64,000 nucleotides of DNA, from the NCBI RefSeq assembly GCF_030463565.1, contig NC_134643.1:42136221-42200220 (forward strand), written 5' to 3'. The notes under the pieces are model-generated. The model made no database searches. It had not been told where the DNA came from and saw only the letters and a program-made list of their open reading frames with translations. This document shows positions 51,737-61,118 of this stretch, piece after piece (the first letter of the stretch is position 1; every line of letters begins with the position of its first letter). Source of the stretch: Pelecanus crispus. Taxonomy: Eukaryota > Chordata > Aves > Pelecaniformes > Pelecanidae. Position numbers and translations under genes: made by a program.

Positions 51737-51961
51737 GCCGCCTCTGCCCGAGCCAGCCGGGAGAGCGCTCTGTACCTGCAGGAGACAGAAAAGACAAAAT
51801 AAGAGGAGCGGCGAGGAGTGACTCTCCGGAGCCGGCCCCGCCAGGAAGAGGAGGAAGGAGGAGGACGGGCCCGGCCCGGCGCCGCTGTCCGGTGCCGCCG
51901 CCCCCGCTGCCGGCCGAGCCCCGCGGGGGCGGCCCGACCTGCGCGGCGGCGCGGGGGGCGC

Positions 51962-52114
51962 ATGGCCGGGGCCGGGCGCGGAGCCCGACCCCGGCCCCGG
52001 CGGCTCGGGGCGCGGGGGGAGGAGAGCTCCCTGCAGGCGGCGGCGCCGGCGGGGGGGCCGGGGCGGCAGAGCCCTCCCCCTCGGCGCCGGGGCGCGCTCG
52101 GCGGCATGTGCTGA
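51962..52114 (+). CDS. Upstream ORF 1 in TRHDE leader (50 codons)
   Basis: ATG in the context GCGCATGG (G at +4) followed by 50 Arg/Ala/Gly/Pro-rich codons and TGA, wholly inside the predicted leader. A second in-frame ATG lies at 52106. The peptide resembles no family and looks like translated GC-rich leader. Its likely effect, if translated, is to reduce initiation at the main start codon. Confidence 0.3.
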   Translation: MAGAGRGARPRPRRLGARGEESSLQAAAPAGGPGRQSPPPRRRGALGGMC

Positions 52115-52273
52115 AGTGCCCCGCGGAAGCCGCACAAGTTGCCTGCGCGGCGCGGCCCCGGCGGCCGGACGGTGGGGAGCGCCCGCCGCCGCCGCCGGCT
52201 CCTGGCCGACCCCGTCCCGTCCCCCTCCCGCCCGGGGGCCGCTCCCCGGCGGGGCTGCCGGCAGCCAGGGGTG

Positions 52274-52294
52274 ATGCGGCGGGGCGCGAAGTGA
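52274..52294 (+). CDS. Upstream ORF 2 in TRHDE leader (6 codons)
   Basis: A minimal ORF, ATG plus five codons and TGA (MRRGAK), in a different frame from the main ORF. The ATG has G at -3 (gtgATGc) but C at +4. It ends 122 nt before the main ATG, far enough for re-initiation. Confidence 0.3.
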   Translation: MRRGAK

Positions 52295-52354
52295 GAGGCG
52301 GCGCGGCGGCGCGTCCCCCCCCGGGCCGAGGGCCCCCCTGCCGCGGAGCCTCCC

Positions 52355-52417
52355 ATGCCTTCGGGGCCCCCTCGGGGGGCGGCGGCCCCGCGGGAGGCGG
52401 GGGCGACGCTGCCGTGA
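52355..52417 (+). CDS. Upstream ORF 3 overlapping the TRHDE start codon (TGATG)
   Basis: A 20-codon ORF whose TGA (52415-52417) shares its last base with the main ATG at 52417. Its own ATG has a poor context (C at -3, C at +4), so leaky scanning past it is likely. Ribosomes that do use it would end exactly at the main start. The layout is seen directly; an effect on translation is inferred. Confidence 0.35.
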   Translation: MPSGPPRGAAAPREAGATLP

Positions 52418-53243
52418 TGGCCCTGGAGGAGAAGCGGGAGAAGCGCCCGCCCGTCACCCCCATGATGATCGAGGAGGAGGCCGCCCTGCGGAACGGCAGC
52501 CGGGGGCTGCCGCCGGGCCCCTGGGCAGAGACGGCGGGGCCGAGACCCCGCACCACGGAGCGGCACATCGCCGTGCACAAGCGCCTGGTGCTGGGCTTCG
52601 CCGTCTCCATCCTGGCGCTGCTGGCCGTGACCATGATCGCCGTGCTGCTCAGCGTCCGCTTCGAGGAGTGCGGCGCCGCCGCCGACGGCCCGCCGCGGGC
52701 CGGCGGCAACGGGAGCCTCCCGGGAGCGGCCCGGCAGCCGCCCGGCGTGGGGCAGCCCCCCGGCCGGCCGGAGGAGGAGGAGGAGGAGGCGCGGGGCGGG
52801 GAGGCGGCGGCGGAGGAAAAGGAGGAGGAGGAGGAGGAGGAGTGGCAGCGGCAGCGGGAGCCGCCGCCCTGGGCCCGGCCGCGGCTGCCGCGGCACCTGC
52901 GGCCGCTGCACTACAACCTGATGCTGAGCGCCTTCATGGAGAACTTCACCTTCAGCGGGGAGGTGAACGTGCAGCTGGAGGTGCGCAACGCCAGCCGCTA
53001 CATCGTGCTGCACGCCCACCGCATGCACATCGAGGCGGTCCGTGTGGCCGAGGACAAGCTGGCCGGCGGCGTGCGGGTGGCCCGCTCCTTCCTCTACCCC
53101 CAGACCCAGGTCTTCGTCGTCGTCCTCAACCGCAGCCTGGAGGTGCAGCGAAGTTACAACCTCAAGATCATCTACAACGCCCTCATCGAGAACGAGCTGC
53201 TGGGCTTCTTCCGCAGCTCCTACGTCCTCCACGGCGAGAGAAG
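52417..53243 (+). CDS. TRHDE: TRHDE exon 1 (N-terminal part of TRH-degrading ectoenzyme)
   Basis: TRHDE is a type II membrane M1 zinc aminopeptidase that removes pyroglutamate from TRH outside the cell. The exon encodes residues 1-275 plus two bases of codon 276. In order: a short cytoplasmic tail containing RTTERHIAVHKR (45-56), one hydrophobic anchor (about 57-80), RFEEC with Cys85 at the position of the mammalian Cys68 known for disulfide-linked dimerization, a Gly/Pro/Glu-rich stalk (86-155), then the start of the M1 N-terminal domain (RPLHYNLMLSAFMENFTFSGEV, starting near 162, and the YNLKIIYNALIENELLGFF region near 247-265). N-glycosylation sequons are at Asn98, 176, 191 and 238. Similarity to human TRHDE, judged from memory, is very high from the anchor and in the M1 domain but not in the stalk. 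I chose the ATG at 52417 for its strong context (G at -3 and +4). Met17 (52465) aligns with the human start. The donor is AG|GTAGCG, and translation past it meets TAG at once. The frame is open upstream but passes the TATA box, so that part is not coding. Confidence 0.95.
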
Positions 53244-53248
53244 GTAGC

Positions 53249-53267
53249 GGGGCGGGGGCGGGAGGGG
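53249..53267 (+). promoter_or_regulatory. G-quadruplex motif immediately downstream of exon 1 splice donor
   Basis: Four G-runs (G4, G5, G3, G4) separated by single-base loops (C, C, A) begin three bases after the donor GTA. Single-base loops are the most stable class of quadruplex motif. On the transcript it could affect recognition of the rather weak donor GTAGCG. Confidence 0.6.
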
Positions 53268-53968
53268 CTCGGCGGGCGGCCCCGCCGCCGGCCCGCCTCG
53301 ACTCAACTCGGGCCGAAGTTGGCGGCCCCCGCCCCTCCGCCGCAGCCGGCGCCGAACTTCGGGCGGGGCGGCGCTAGGACCCGGCGGGCCGCGGGCTCCG
53401 CGGCGCTGAGGGGCGGCCCCCGCCCCAGGGCCGCTCGGGCGGCGCAGGCCGCGCCTCGCCTCCGCCCGCCGCCGGGCCCGCCGGGGGCCCCCCCTCCGCC
53501 GTCCGGCCGCGCCCGGGGGCCGGCGCTGGGGAGGCGGAGCTGCCGAGGCGCTCGGCGGCCGGCAGCCCTTGCCCGCGGTCGGGGGAGCGGCGGTCGGAGG
53601 CGGCGGCCGAGGCCGAGGGGGGTGTGCGGGGGCAGGCCGGGGGCGGGCGGAGCCGCCTCGGTCGGGCCGGGCTGCGGGGGAGCTTGGGGCCGGCGCCGTG
53701 CGGGAAGCCGGGCCGCGCCGTGCTGGGCTGAGCCGGCGCTGGCGGCAGGTGAGCGGAGCGCTCCGCTTGCGCGCCCCGCCCGGGCCGGGGAGGGCTGCGG
53801 GCCGGGGCCGGCTGCGGGCCGCCGGGGCCGGCAGGTCGGGAGGTGCCGTGCGCGGCTTGGGGAGGGGCGGCGGTAAGGAGGGGACTTGCAGGGGTGAGGC
53901 GAGTGGAACGCGGCCGCCCGCTCCGTCCCTCTCGGGGCAGTCCCGGCGCGGCAGCTGCGGGTCTGTTC

Positions 53969-53974
53969 AATAAA
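53969..53974 (+). terminator. Candidate intronic polyadenylation signal (AATAAA)
   Basis: A canonical hexamer at the downstream edge of the CpG island, 726 bp into intron 1, followed within about 20-40 nt by TGTGCCC and GTGTGA stretches that could act as the GU-rich element. If used, the transcript would end in intron 1 and translation would stop at the TAG one codon after the donor. Use is unproven; single hexamers are common by chance in AT-rich DNA, but this one lies in GC-rich DNA. Confidence 0.3.
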
Positions 53975-55204
53975 CGCTGCTCCTGTGCCCGGCTGCCCTG
54001 TGCCCCCGTGTGACAGAGCCTTCCTGGCCGGCTTGCAAACAGCAGCGTGTAGGAGAGCGAAACTGCTCTGCTGCTGTGTTTTTTAGTTCACTGTTTGAAG
54101 AAAAAGGTGGTGGGATGTGACTTCACTTAACGTGAATACATTTGCGCTGCCTGCTGCAACTGAATCACTGAAGATTTACACCCTGTGACAGAGCACCTGG
54201 CCGGTGTTCGCTGTTTTCATGCAGAACAAGATTCCATCTTGATCTGTATTTACTCTTGTTACTGTAGCCCTTGGGTCCCTGTCGAGGCCCTTGCTGTGGT
54301 AGGCAGGGTCACTATGGAGGCCCCGTTCAGGCATATTTTTTTTTTAAAAAAAGTAGTTTTCTCTTTTAACCGCAATCAGATCAGAAAAGAAAGATGGGAT
54401 GGACTTCCTAATAGTTCTGGCATTGCCTGTCCTTTTTGAACTAGTTGCTTTTGAAGCTGTCCTTTCTCGAAACATCCGTGCGGTGACAGGTGCACTCTTC
54501 CTCAATCTCACTGTTTTGTGCTGCCAGGTGAAGAGTTTATAGTTGGAAGAGTTGGGCAAAAAAAAGTAAGTTGGGAAGCAAAAGAGCGCTCACCAGCTCA
54601 ATTAAATCAACAGCCCTCATATTGGAACATATTTTCGTTACTGTGATTACTGACAATTTTAAACAGCCCGATGGTAGAACTGCAAGCAGGGTTGAAATTA
54701 AGTTTGTGCGATTTGTCATCGCCGTGAAATAAAATGGAAATTTGGGAAAAAGCATGGTTGTAGGAAAAGGTGCGGATAAAATGCCTTTTATCAGCGAGGA
54801 GTGAATGACTGGGGTAATTTGGAGTTTTTGCCCATTTCCATGCGGGTCTGCACATCAGAAGACAAAATACTCCTTGACAGCAGGGGCTATAATCACTTTA
54901 CAAACCCAAGGAATTATTTAAGCAGTTATTATTCTTGTGTATTTAGACTTTGTATAGGAATAATTAAACTGTCAAATAGGTGTTGCAGTGACATTTCTCC
55001 AAAGATACCGTACTACACTTCAATACCAATGTCCCTGTTATGATTTAAAAAAAACCCAACAATAAAAAAGGCCTATTCACTTTTTGAATCATCAAGCTAG
55101 ACATAGAGTGAAAGGCGATGGTAAAATGTGTTTCCTGGTACTCTTTGTGTAACTTTTCAGATAGAAGTTGCTTTGTTTTTAGTACCCTTGAATATAGTCA
55201 TATT

Positions 55205-55257
55205 GGGCGAGATCCTTACCTTGTGTAAGGTAGCATTGTTACATTGAAATCAGTGGC
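55205..55257. repeat. Relic of the palindromic amniote repeat in TRHDE intron 1
   Basis: GGCGAGATCCTTACCTTGTG, TAAGGTAGCATTGTTACATT, GAAATCAGTGGC follows the first half of the pattern (gggccagatcctcagctggtg, taaatcagcatagctccatt, gaagtcaatgg). Confidence 0.45.
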
Positions 55258-58200
55258 GTTTTTTCTTTGTACAAGCTCATTTATATCTCTTTCAGTAAAA
55301 TGCTGTTTTTAAAACTGTAATCAGTGCGTGGTTATAGTTTCAGGTGTTTAATAGAAGTACTGTTTTTCCTTTTCAACACTCACAGGCTTAACGACTCACT
55401 GTAGTATAAAGTAAATAATAGACATTTAAGCCAGGGAACTTCTTTGTTCAGAGCGTGTTCTTGCAGTGTAGCAATTTGCATTTTATTAATAACCCACTTT
55501 TAATCTAATACATATAACCATTTGTAGTCCTTAAACAAGGACAGCTTCTACTATGATAGATAGACACGCTTCTCTCATGCTCTGAGAGACCTTGGTGTTC
55601 CAGCAGGACTTTAGCTTTTTGACATCTTTGTATTCAGTTAAAATACAGCAACATCGTTGGAGTAGCGTTTGCTATAAAAGGGTCTAAACCATCGTTTTTC
55701 ACTTTTGTTGTACATGAGGAGTGAATAACTCTGGCTAACTGTGAGGCTTCACAAACATAGTAATGCCTTCACTTTATAATTTTTTCTTTCATAAAGTTAG
55801 TTCATTTTCTGTGGTCTTCACAGGTGAAAGTCATAAATCAGCCTGAAATGTTGATAGCTGCATAAAAGTATTTATTTTCTTTGCTACTTTAATTGAAATG
55901 TGAAATGCAAGTGATATGCTACAGATTTACTTTGCATTATGTGCCAGAATTTACTGGCAGTAATCAACAGACATTTAATACAGAGCTACTGTAGAGTACC
56001 ATAAGAATATGCACGCATAATTTAAATGAACATCAAACTTTGGCATAAATGAAAAGGAAAAAAAAAATTCTTACATCACGCAGACAAAACAAACAGACAT
56101 AGTCTTCCATGTTATAACAACTAAGATGTCAAAATAGATAGGTTGTTGAGGAAACACATGTCTTCGTTTAATAGATGAGGTGGAATTAAAACACCTGCAA
56201 ATTACTGCCGTGGGTATGCTGAGAAGACAGGCTGCAAGGCTGTCATTCCCAGAAGTACAACTTTTTATGGTGATATTTTGGGGAATTTGAGATAAAAATG
56301 TCAGTCCCCAGAGAGGTGTGGAGAGAGATGGATGAAATACTCAGCCTGGTCTTCACTTTTGGCATGCTATAGAAGTTTGGCTTGCTTTTTCCTCCTAACA
56401 CAGAGAGAAATAGATAAATGTAGACAATGTGTGTGGTTTTTTTTTTTAAAGTGTAAGGGTTTAGTCTTTGTTTGCTTTATGGCGCAACAAGCAAATCGAT
56501 GTTTGATAGTAGTGCATGTTATAAATATCACTGTTATTGGTAGTTGATGTATTTTTAGTATGAAATATTGACTGCCCAGTGTTTGCCCAGTTACGTGCAT
56601 GTGGATATATCTATCTGTCTGTGAGAATACAGAAGATGCAGAGTTTACTGGATTTTATTAGTCTGGTGAAGAGATTGTTTCAATGGCCTAACACATAATA
56701 AATATTAAAAGACAACTGATAGGATCTCCAAGAACTGTGTGTATGTGGGGAAACTTCCTTATTTAGAGAGTGTCAGACTATATACAGTATTCCCTAAGTA
56801 TGCATTTACATGTGTGTCTGAGCTCATTAAAATTGTTAATTGCAGAGGAAAGTTCATCATTCTTGCTTTATTAATAACAGGCCAGTACAGTTTTCCATGC
56901 TCACTTGAAGCTTCTGTTGATGTCTGTAGCTGTTTAGAGCGTGCCTAGAATGCAGAATCAGGTCCACTTGAAATACTTTGCATATAAATTAAGTTGCTTT
57001 GCTTCATTTAATTGGCTGATTTGGCTTTGTTGCACTAGTGCAAATCCACTGATAAGGTGGAATTTTGTTGGATTAACACTGGAATACCTGGCACCAATTT
57101 TTTACCTTATATTTAGCAACCTTATGCAGAATTATGATTTTAGTAATCCGTGTTTTATAATGAGACGAGAAAAATGCGATACGATGAATTCCTTCAATAA
57201 TTACTAGGCAAATTAGGCTTTTTATTTTAGACAAAAGACCGATGGTAAATGCTTCAGTTGTGGAAAAATTTTTCAAGTTTTTAAAAAATTAGCTGTATTC
57301 GAAAAAGATGATAATTTCAACTGAAAATGTATCTAGTTCTATCAGGTGTGGATGCACTATAGCAAGATAAAAGTGTAACATTTCAAGAAGTTTATTTTTT
57401 CGTTGTTTTCTGTAAGACAGTGCTCTAAACTATATATAAAACCCAAGAAATTTTAGAAAAAGTTAATTAGATACTTTATTTTCCTTATGGGCTACCTATT
57501 TTTTTTCCCCTCCCTCCGTGTTAGAGTATCATATTGCAGAATAATGCTTACAGACTGATTAATAATAGGTGCCACCATTTTCATTATATAAAATCTATCC
57601 ACCCATCCTCTTCCCTCAGAGGAATAACAGATGATTAGTCAACCTCTAAAATTCTGATAAATGTTTACCTTGTATCTAAAATTGCGTGGTTATTTCCACT
57701 GATGGAACCTTGGAAAGTGAGACGTGAATCAATACCACTCAAAAAGCTTACATATGTGCTACCTTTACAGTTACGTAGTTGGCTCATAGTTATTTTCTTA
57801 TCCTCCATGCCTCGAGGAAATATTCTTATTGAACCACATAATTCAACCTTTTAAATGTAGCTTCTTCTTTCTGCAAAGAGATCACGGCACATGGGGTTTT
57901 TTTGTAAACATAAGTCTCTACCCAGAAAGGTTCCTATTCTCTATCTGGATTAAAATCTCTTTAGTTCCAAAGAAAACAGTTACAGATTTTTATTGTCAAA
58001 ATAAAGCCTTCCCATTCTCTACAGTGGCATAATAAATGTCTTTTCCTCCTTCACAGATCTTTTCATAATTTGACCCATTAACTCAGAACATTGATTTGTT
58101 CTCTATAAAATACATCAGAAAAGAAAAGCACATGTAGAAGAACGGTGAACTACTCTCTGCTTGTTTAACCTTTTGCTTATATTTGTAATTCTGCAAAGCT

Positions 58201-58785
58201 CCCAGGATGTTTTTTTGGACTTGCACAGTCACAGCAGTGCTGTATAGTAGCGTGTCTCAGACCTACATGCAACTGGTACAGAAGTAATCAGCAGTGGAAA
58301 ACAATGACCCTCTTGAGCGCACTATGTGACCGTAAGTTCTAATGCCCAAAGAAAGGCAAGGTGCCCTGTCGGTGTCTCCGGGCAGGGTCAACTCCCTGAA
58401 GGCTGTTAAATCCTGGTTTGAACTGAGGACTGTGCTTGTTTTATACCATATACCAAATATTGGCTAACTTTTTTTCACATATTGATGAACAAAATTGCTA
58501 GAACCTGAAGTTTGATACAAGGTGAGGGATTATTTATTTAATGTCAGTGTGGTATCTGCAAATTTGTAGGAAATTTGTAGATCATTAGTTTATATCAGTT
58601 GCATTGCAGGACAGGTAGTAAGGAAGTGATAAAGCAGTGTTCAAACACTGTGTACTTTGCACAGTTTGTTCCTCCCGCCACCCCATAAACCACAGTAGTC
58701 AAGCAGTATCTTATTTGGTACATCCATGAATCAAGTGCTGTGCACAGTAGTAATTGCTTTGGATTTTTGTTTGCTTCTTTTCTAG

Positions 58786-59059
58786 GTTTCTTGGTGTTAC
58801 GCAGTTTTCTCCTACTCATGCCAGAAAAGCCTTTCCTTGCTTTGACGAGCCCATCTACAAGGCCACTTTCAAAATCAGCATCAGGCATCAAGCAACTTAC
58901 TTATCTTTGTCCAACATGCCAGTTGAAACTTCTGTTTTTGAAGAAGATGGATGGGTTACAGATCACTTTTCACAGACCCCTCTCATGTCCACGTATTACC
59001 TAGCTTGGGCAGTGTGCAATTTTACATACCGGGAAACTGTCACCAAGAGTGGAGTAGTT
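58786..59059 (+). CDS. TRHDE: TRHDE exon 2 (M1 N-terminal domain segment)
   Basis: This 274-bp internal exon supplies the last base of codon 276 and codons 277-367. It starts after a pyrimidine-rich acceptor ending TTTTCTAG and ends before a consensus donor GTAAGT. Joining it to exon 1 restores the expected [15 protein letters not shown] junction. It carries the conserved M1-family stretch [11 protein letters not shown] (residues 288-298), then [22 protein letters not shown] and a sequon at Asn354 (CNFTY). By recall of the human protein it is almost identical, with conservative changes such as Lys to Arg in KISIRHQ. The next human residues (VRLYARPDA) are not found in the remaining 4.9 kb, so exon 3 lies outside the window. 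The exon ends in phase 0. The catalytic GAMEN and HExxH motifs are in later exons and cannot be checked here. Confidence 0.96.
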
Positions 59060-60585
59060 GTAAGTATTTCTAATGTCGTATAGAATACATTTTGTTATTT
59101 TGAAAACCCTCACTTCTTGTAAGGGATCGTAACATCAAGTACTTAAAGTATTTTCTTGACTAGCATTCCTAAAATTTCCCAGTTTATTTAATGATAGCAT
59201 GTATTGTTTAGGACCTTTTCTGAAGGTTGTCTAAAATTTTTGGTTTGATACTTTTTTGTAACTGGTTAGCTTAGTAAGTGTGGTTTTCTGATGACATTTT
59301 AAGCTTTTAAATATGCCATTTCACTTCACTTTGATTTTCTTGGGAAGTTTTGTCTTGTTTTTCCTGTAGCCTTTTCAATACCAGTGTTCGTGGGACTATT
59401 TATTAAAGGAAAGCAGTAGTACTGGCAGCATTTCCAGTCTCCTTCCTTCAGTATTGACGTGTCCGTTGGTGCGTTGTGTGCTAGCTCAGGAGGCTGGTAA
59501 AGTAATTTCTATCTTAGAGCTCTTGCTTAGGAGCAGGACTTTACAACCTATCAGCTTCCTGTGGAGGTCCAGATTGATGGAAGCACTAACTTTCTGGAGC
59601 TGTTGTTTCCAAATATGGCATGATTCCAGGAGTTATGCCATGAAAAAAAAAAAAAAAAAGAGAGAAAATCCTTTATTTATGTCAGTTTTGTTTTTGTTTA
59701 CAAATATCAAGCTCAGAACTGTATAACAAGCCAAAACATACATGAGAAATTCTGTCAGCTTAATGGAATATTTCACAGTGCTGTCATCTTGATTTTTCAG
59801 GTGAACATACAGAGAAACCCTTCCTTCTTAGTTACTGTAAATAAAAACCCAGAATTAGCTCTGGAAGCAGAGGGCTAGGCGGCAGTTTAAGCTGTGTGCC
59901 TGAGCAAAGTGGGTGTTTACCTTATACTTTAGCAAATGCTCTGTGACTTTGTGCTGTAGCCTGGGGGCATGAGGAAGGGCTGCAGGCCTCCCTTCTATGG
60001 CTGATCAGGTCAGGAAACATCTCCATAACCAATTTTAGCTATCCTGAGCCTTGAGCTGCTGTGGAGGGAGCTGATCCCACCTACTCTGAGCCAAAGGTAT
60101 TCTTTGCCCTCCCCTGTGCCAGCCTTCAGCTCTGTATAGCCATATGATCTGGCTGAAAACTGACCTGAAAAAATAAATGAAAATGTGGTACGTTTTCAAG
60201 CAAATTGGCAGTCGCACAAAAAGCTGGATCAGAGAACCAGAGTCCTAGTACAGATTCAAAGCTGCGCTGATGGAAGGTGGGCCCAGGACAGCCCTCTGCA
60301 TTGGCATCCCTCATTTAGGCCATACTGAAGTGATGAGGAAATAAGTCTTGTTTTTGTCACTGGAACAGCTGGGTAAGACACTGGGGGCCTTTCACTCCTT
60401 TACAGCCCTTTCATACCATGGCCAGCAGACTGCGACACTACCCTCTGGCCCCACAAAAGGGGAGGAGGAAGCGTGGCTAGGAAGTGGTTCTCTGAGGTGC
60501 TTTAAGGATGTGGGAGCTGCTGAGGCCATGCTTGCAGTTCCAGTGGTTACCTGTGATGGCTGAAAGCCTTTGGGTTTCTGGGTTG

Positions 60586-60630
60586 TTTTTTTTTTGTGTG
60601 GTGTGGGTTTTTTTTTTTTTTTTTTTTTTT
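60586..60630. repeat. Two adjacent T tracts (T10 and T23)
   Basis: T10 and T23 separated by GTGTGGTGTGGG, in TRHDE intron 2. Not linked to a visible retroposon; the CR1 begins 200 bp further on. Confidence 0.8.
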
Positions 60631-60833
60631 GGCATTTTTTTGGCTAGGTTGTTTCTCTGTCAGTTCAGTGAGTTGAGTTAATTTAGAAAAGGATCTCACA
60701 AGTGCCAAGGCAAAGTAGTAAGGAGGAAGAAGTGGATGCCTGGTTCTTAGTGTTGCTGCCAACAGATTAATTATCTGTATAAGAGGGATTGCTCTTGGGT
60801 TGAGGAATTGATTGCTGCTGGCTGTTGTAATAG

Positions 60834-61118
60834 TCATAGAATTATAGAATGGCTTGGGTTGCAAGGGGCCTTAAAGATCATTTAGTTCCAACCCCCCGCC
60901 ATGGGCAGGGATACCTTTCATTAGACCAGGCTGCTCAAAGCTCCATTCAACTTGGCCTTGAACGCTCCCAGGGAGAAGGCATCCACAGCTTCTCTGGACA
61001 ACCTGTTCCAGTGTCTCACTACGCTCACAGTGAAGAGTTTCTTCTTAATATCTAATCTAAATCTACCCTCTCTCAGTTTTAAACTGTTACCCCTCGTCCT
61101 ATCACTGTAATCCCTGAA
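60834..61118 (-). mobile_element. CR1 LINE 3' fragment in TRHDE intron 2
   Basis: Minus-strand CR1 3' end (TCATAGAATTATAGAATGGC, CTTTCATTAGACCAGGCTGC, CTCTGGACAACCTGTTCCAG, GTTACCCCTCGTCCTATCAC). It lies antisense to TRHDE in intron 2. Confidence 0.93.

Larger units (their letters stand above)
51760..52416 (+). other. Predicted 5' leader (5' UTR) of TRHDE
   Basis: Inferred from the TATA box to the chosen ATG, about 650 nt, extremely GC-rich and probably highly structured. It contains upstream ATGs at 51962, 52106, 52274 and 52355, none of which extends the main frame. The start site is not directly visible and a leader intron cannot be excluded, although I see no compelling donor/acceptor pair. 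Confidence 0.5.
51120..53970. other. CpG island spanning TRHDE promoter, 5' leader, exon 1 and start of intron 1
   Basis: About 2.85 kb with very high G+C and dense CpG, sharply different from the AT-rich sequence on both sides. It covers the TATA box, the leader, all of exon 1 and about 700 bp of intron 1. Long open frames on both strands inside it, including antisense frames of several hundred codons, are explained by lack of AT-rich stop codons and not by coding. Confidence 0.9.
53244..58785 (+). other. TRHDE: TRHDE intron 1 (5,542 bp)
   Basis: It runs from donor GTAGCG to acceptor TTTTCTAG, splitting a codon after its second base. The first 700 bp belong to the CpG island. The rest is AT-rich non-coding sequence with no recognisable exon, CR1 or LTR. 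It holds a G-quadruplex motif at its start, an AATAAA at 53969, a weak relic of an old palindromic repeat near 55.2 kb, and A/T tracts. Confidence 0.9.

Noticed and set aside
51367..52416. In-frame extension of the TRHDE open frame 350 codons upstream
   Set aside because: The extension starts upstream of the TATA box and is GC-driven, with no similarity to the enzyme's N-terminus.
51504..53232. Long antisense open frames (over 400 and 500 codons) across the TRHDE promoter and exon 1
   Set aside because: They arise from lack of stops in very GC-rich DNA, have low-complexity Arg/Pro/Gly/Ala composition, and cover the strand opposite a clear conserved exon.
52668..53876. 402-codon plus-strand frame overlapping exon 1 in another frame
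   Set aside because: Shadow frame of exon 1 running through the splice donor into the GC-rich intron.
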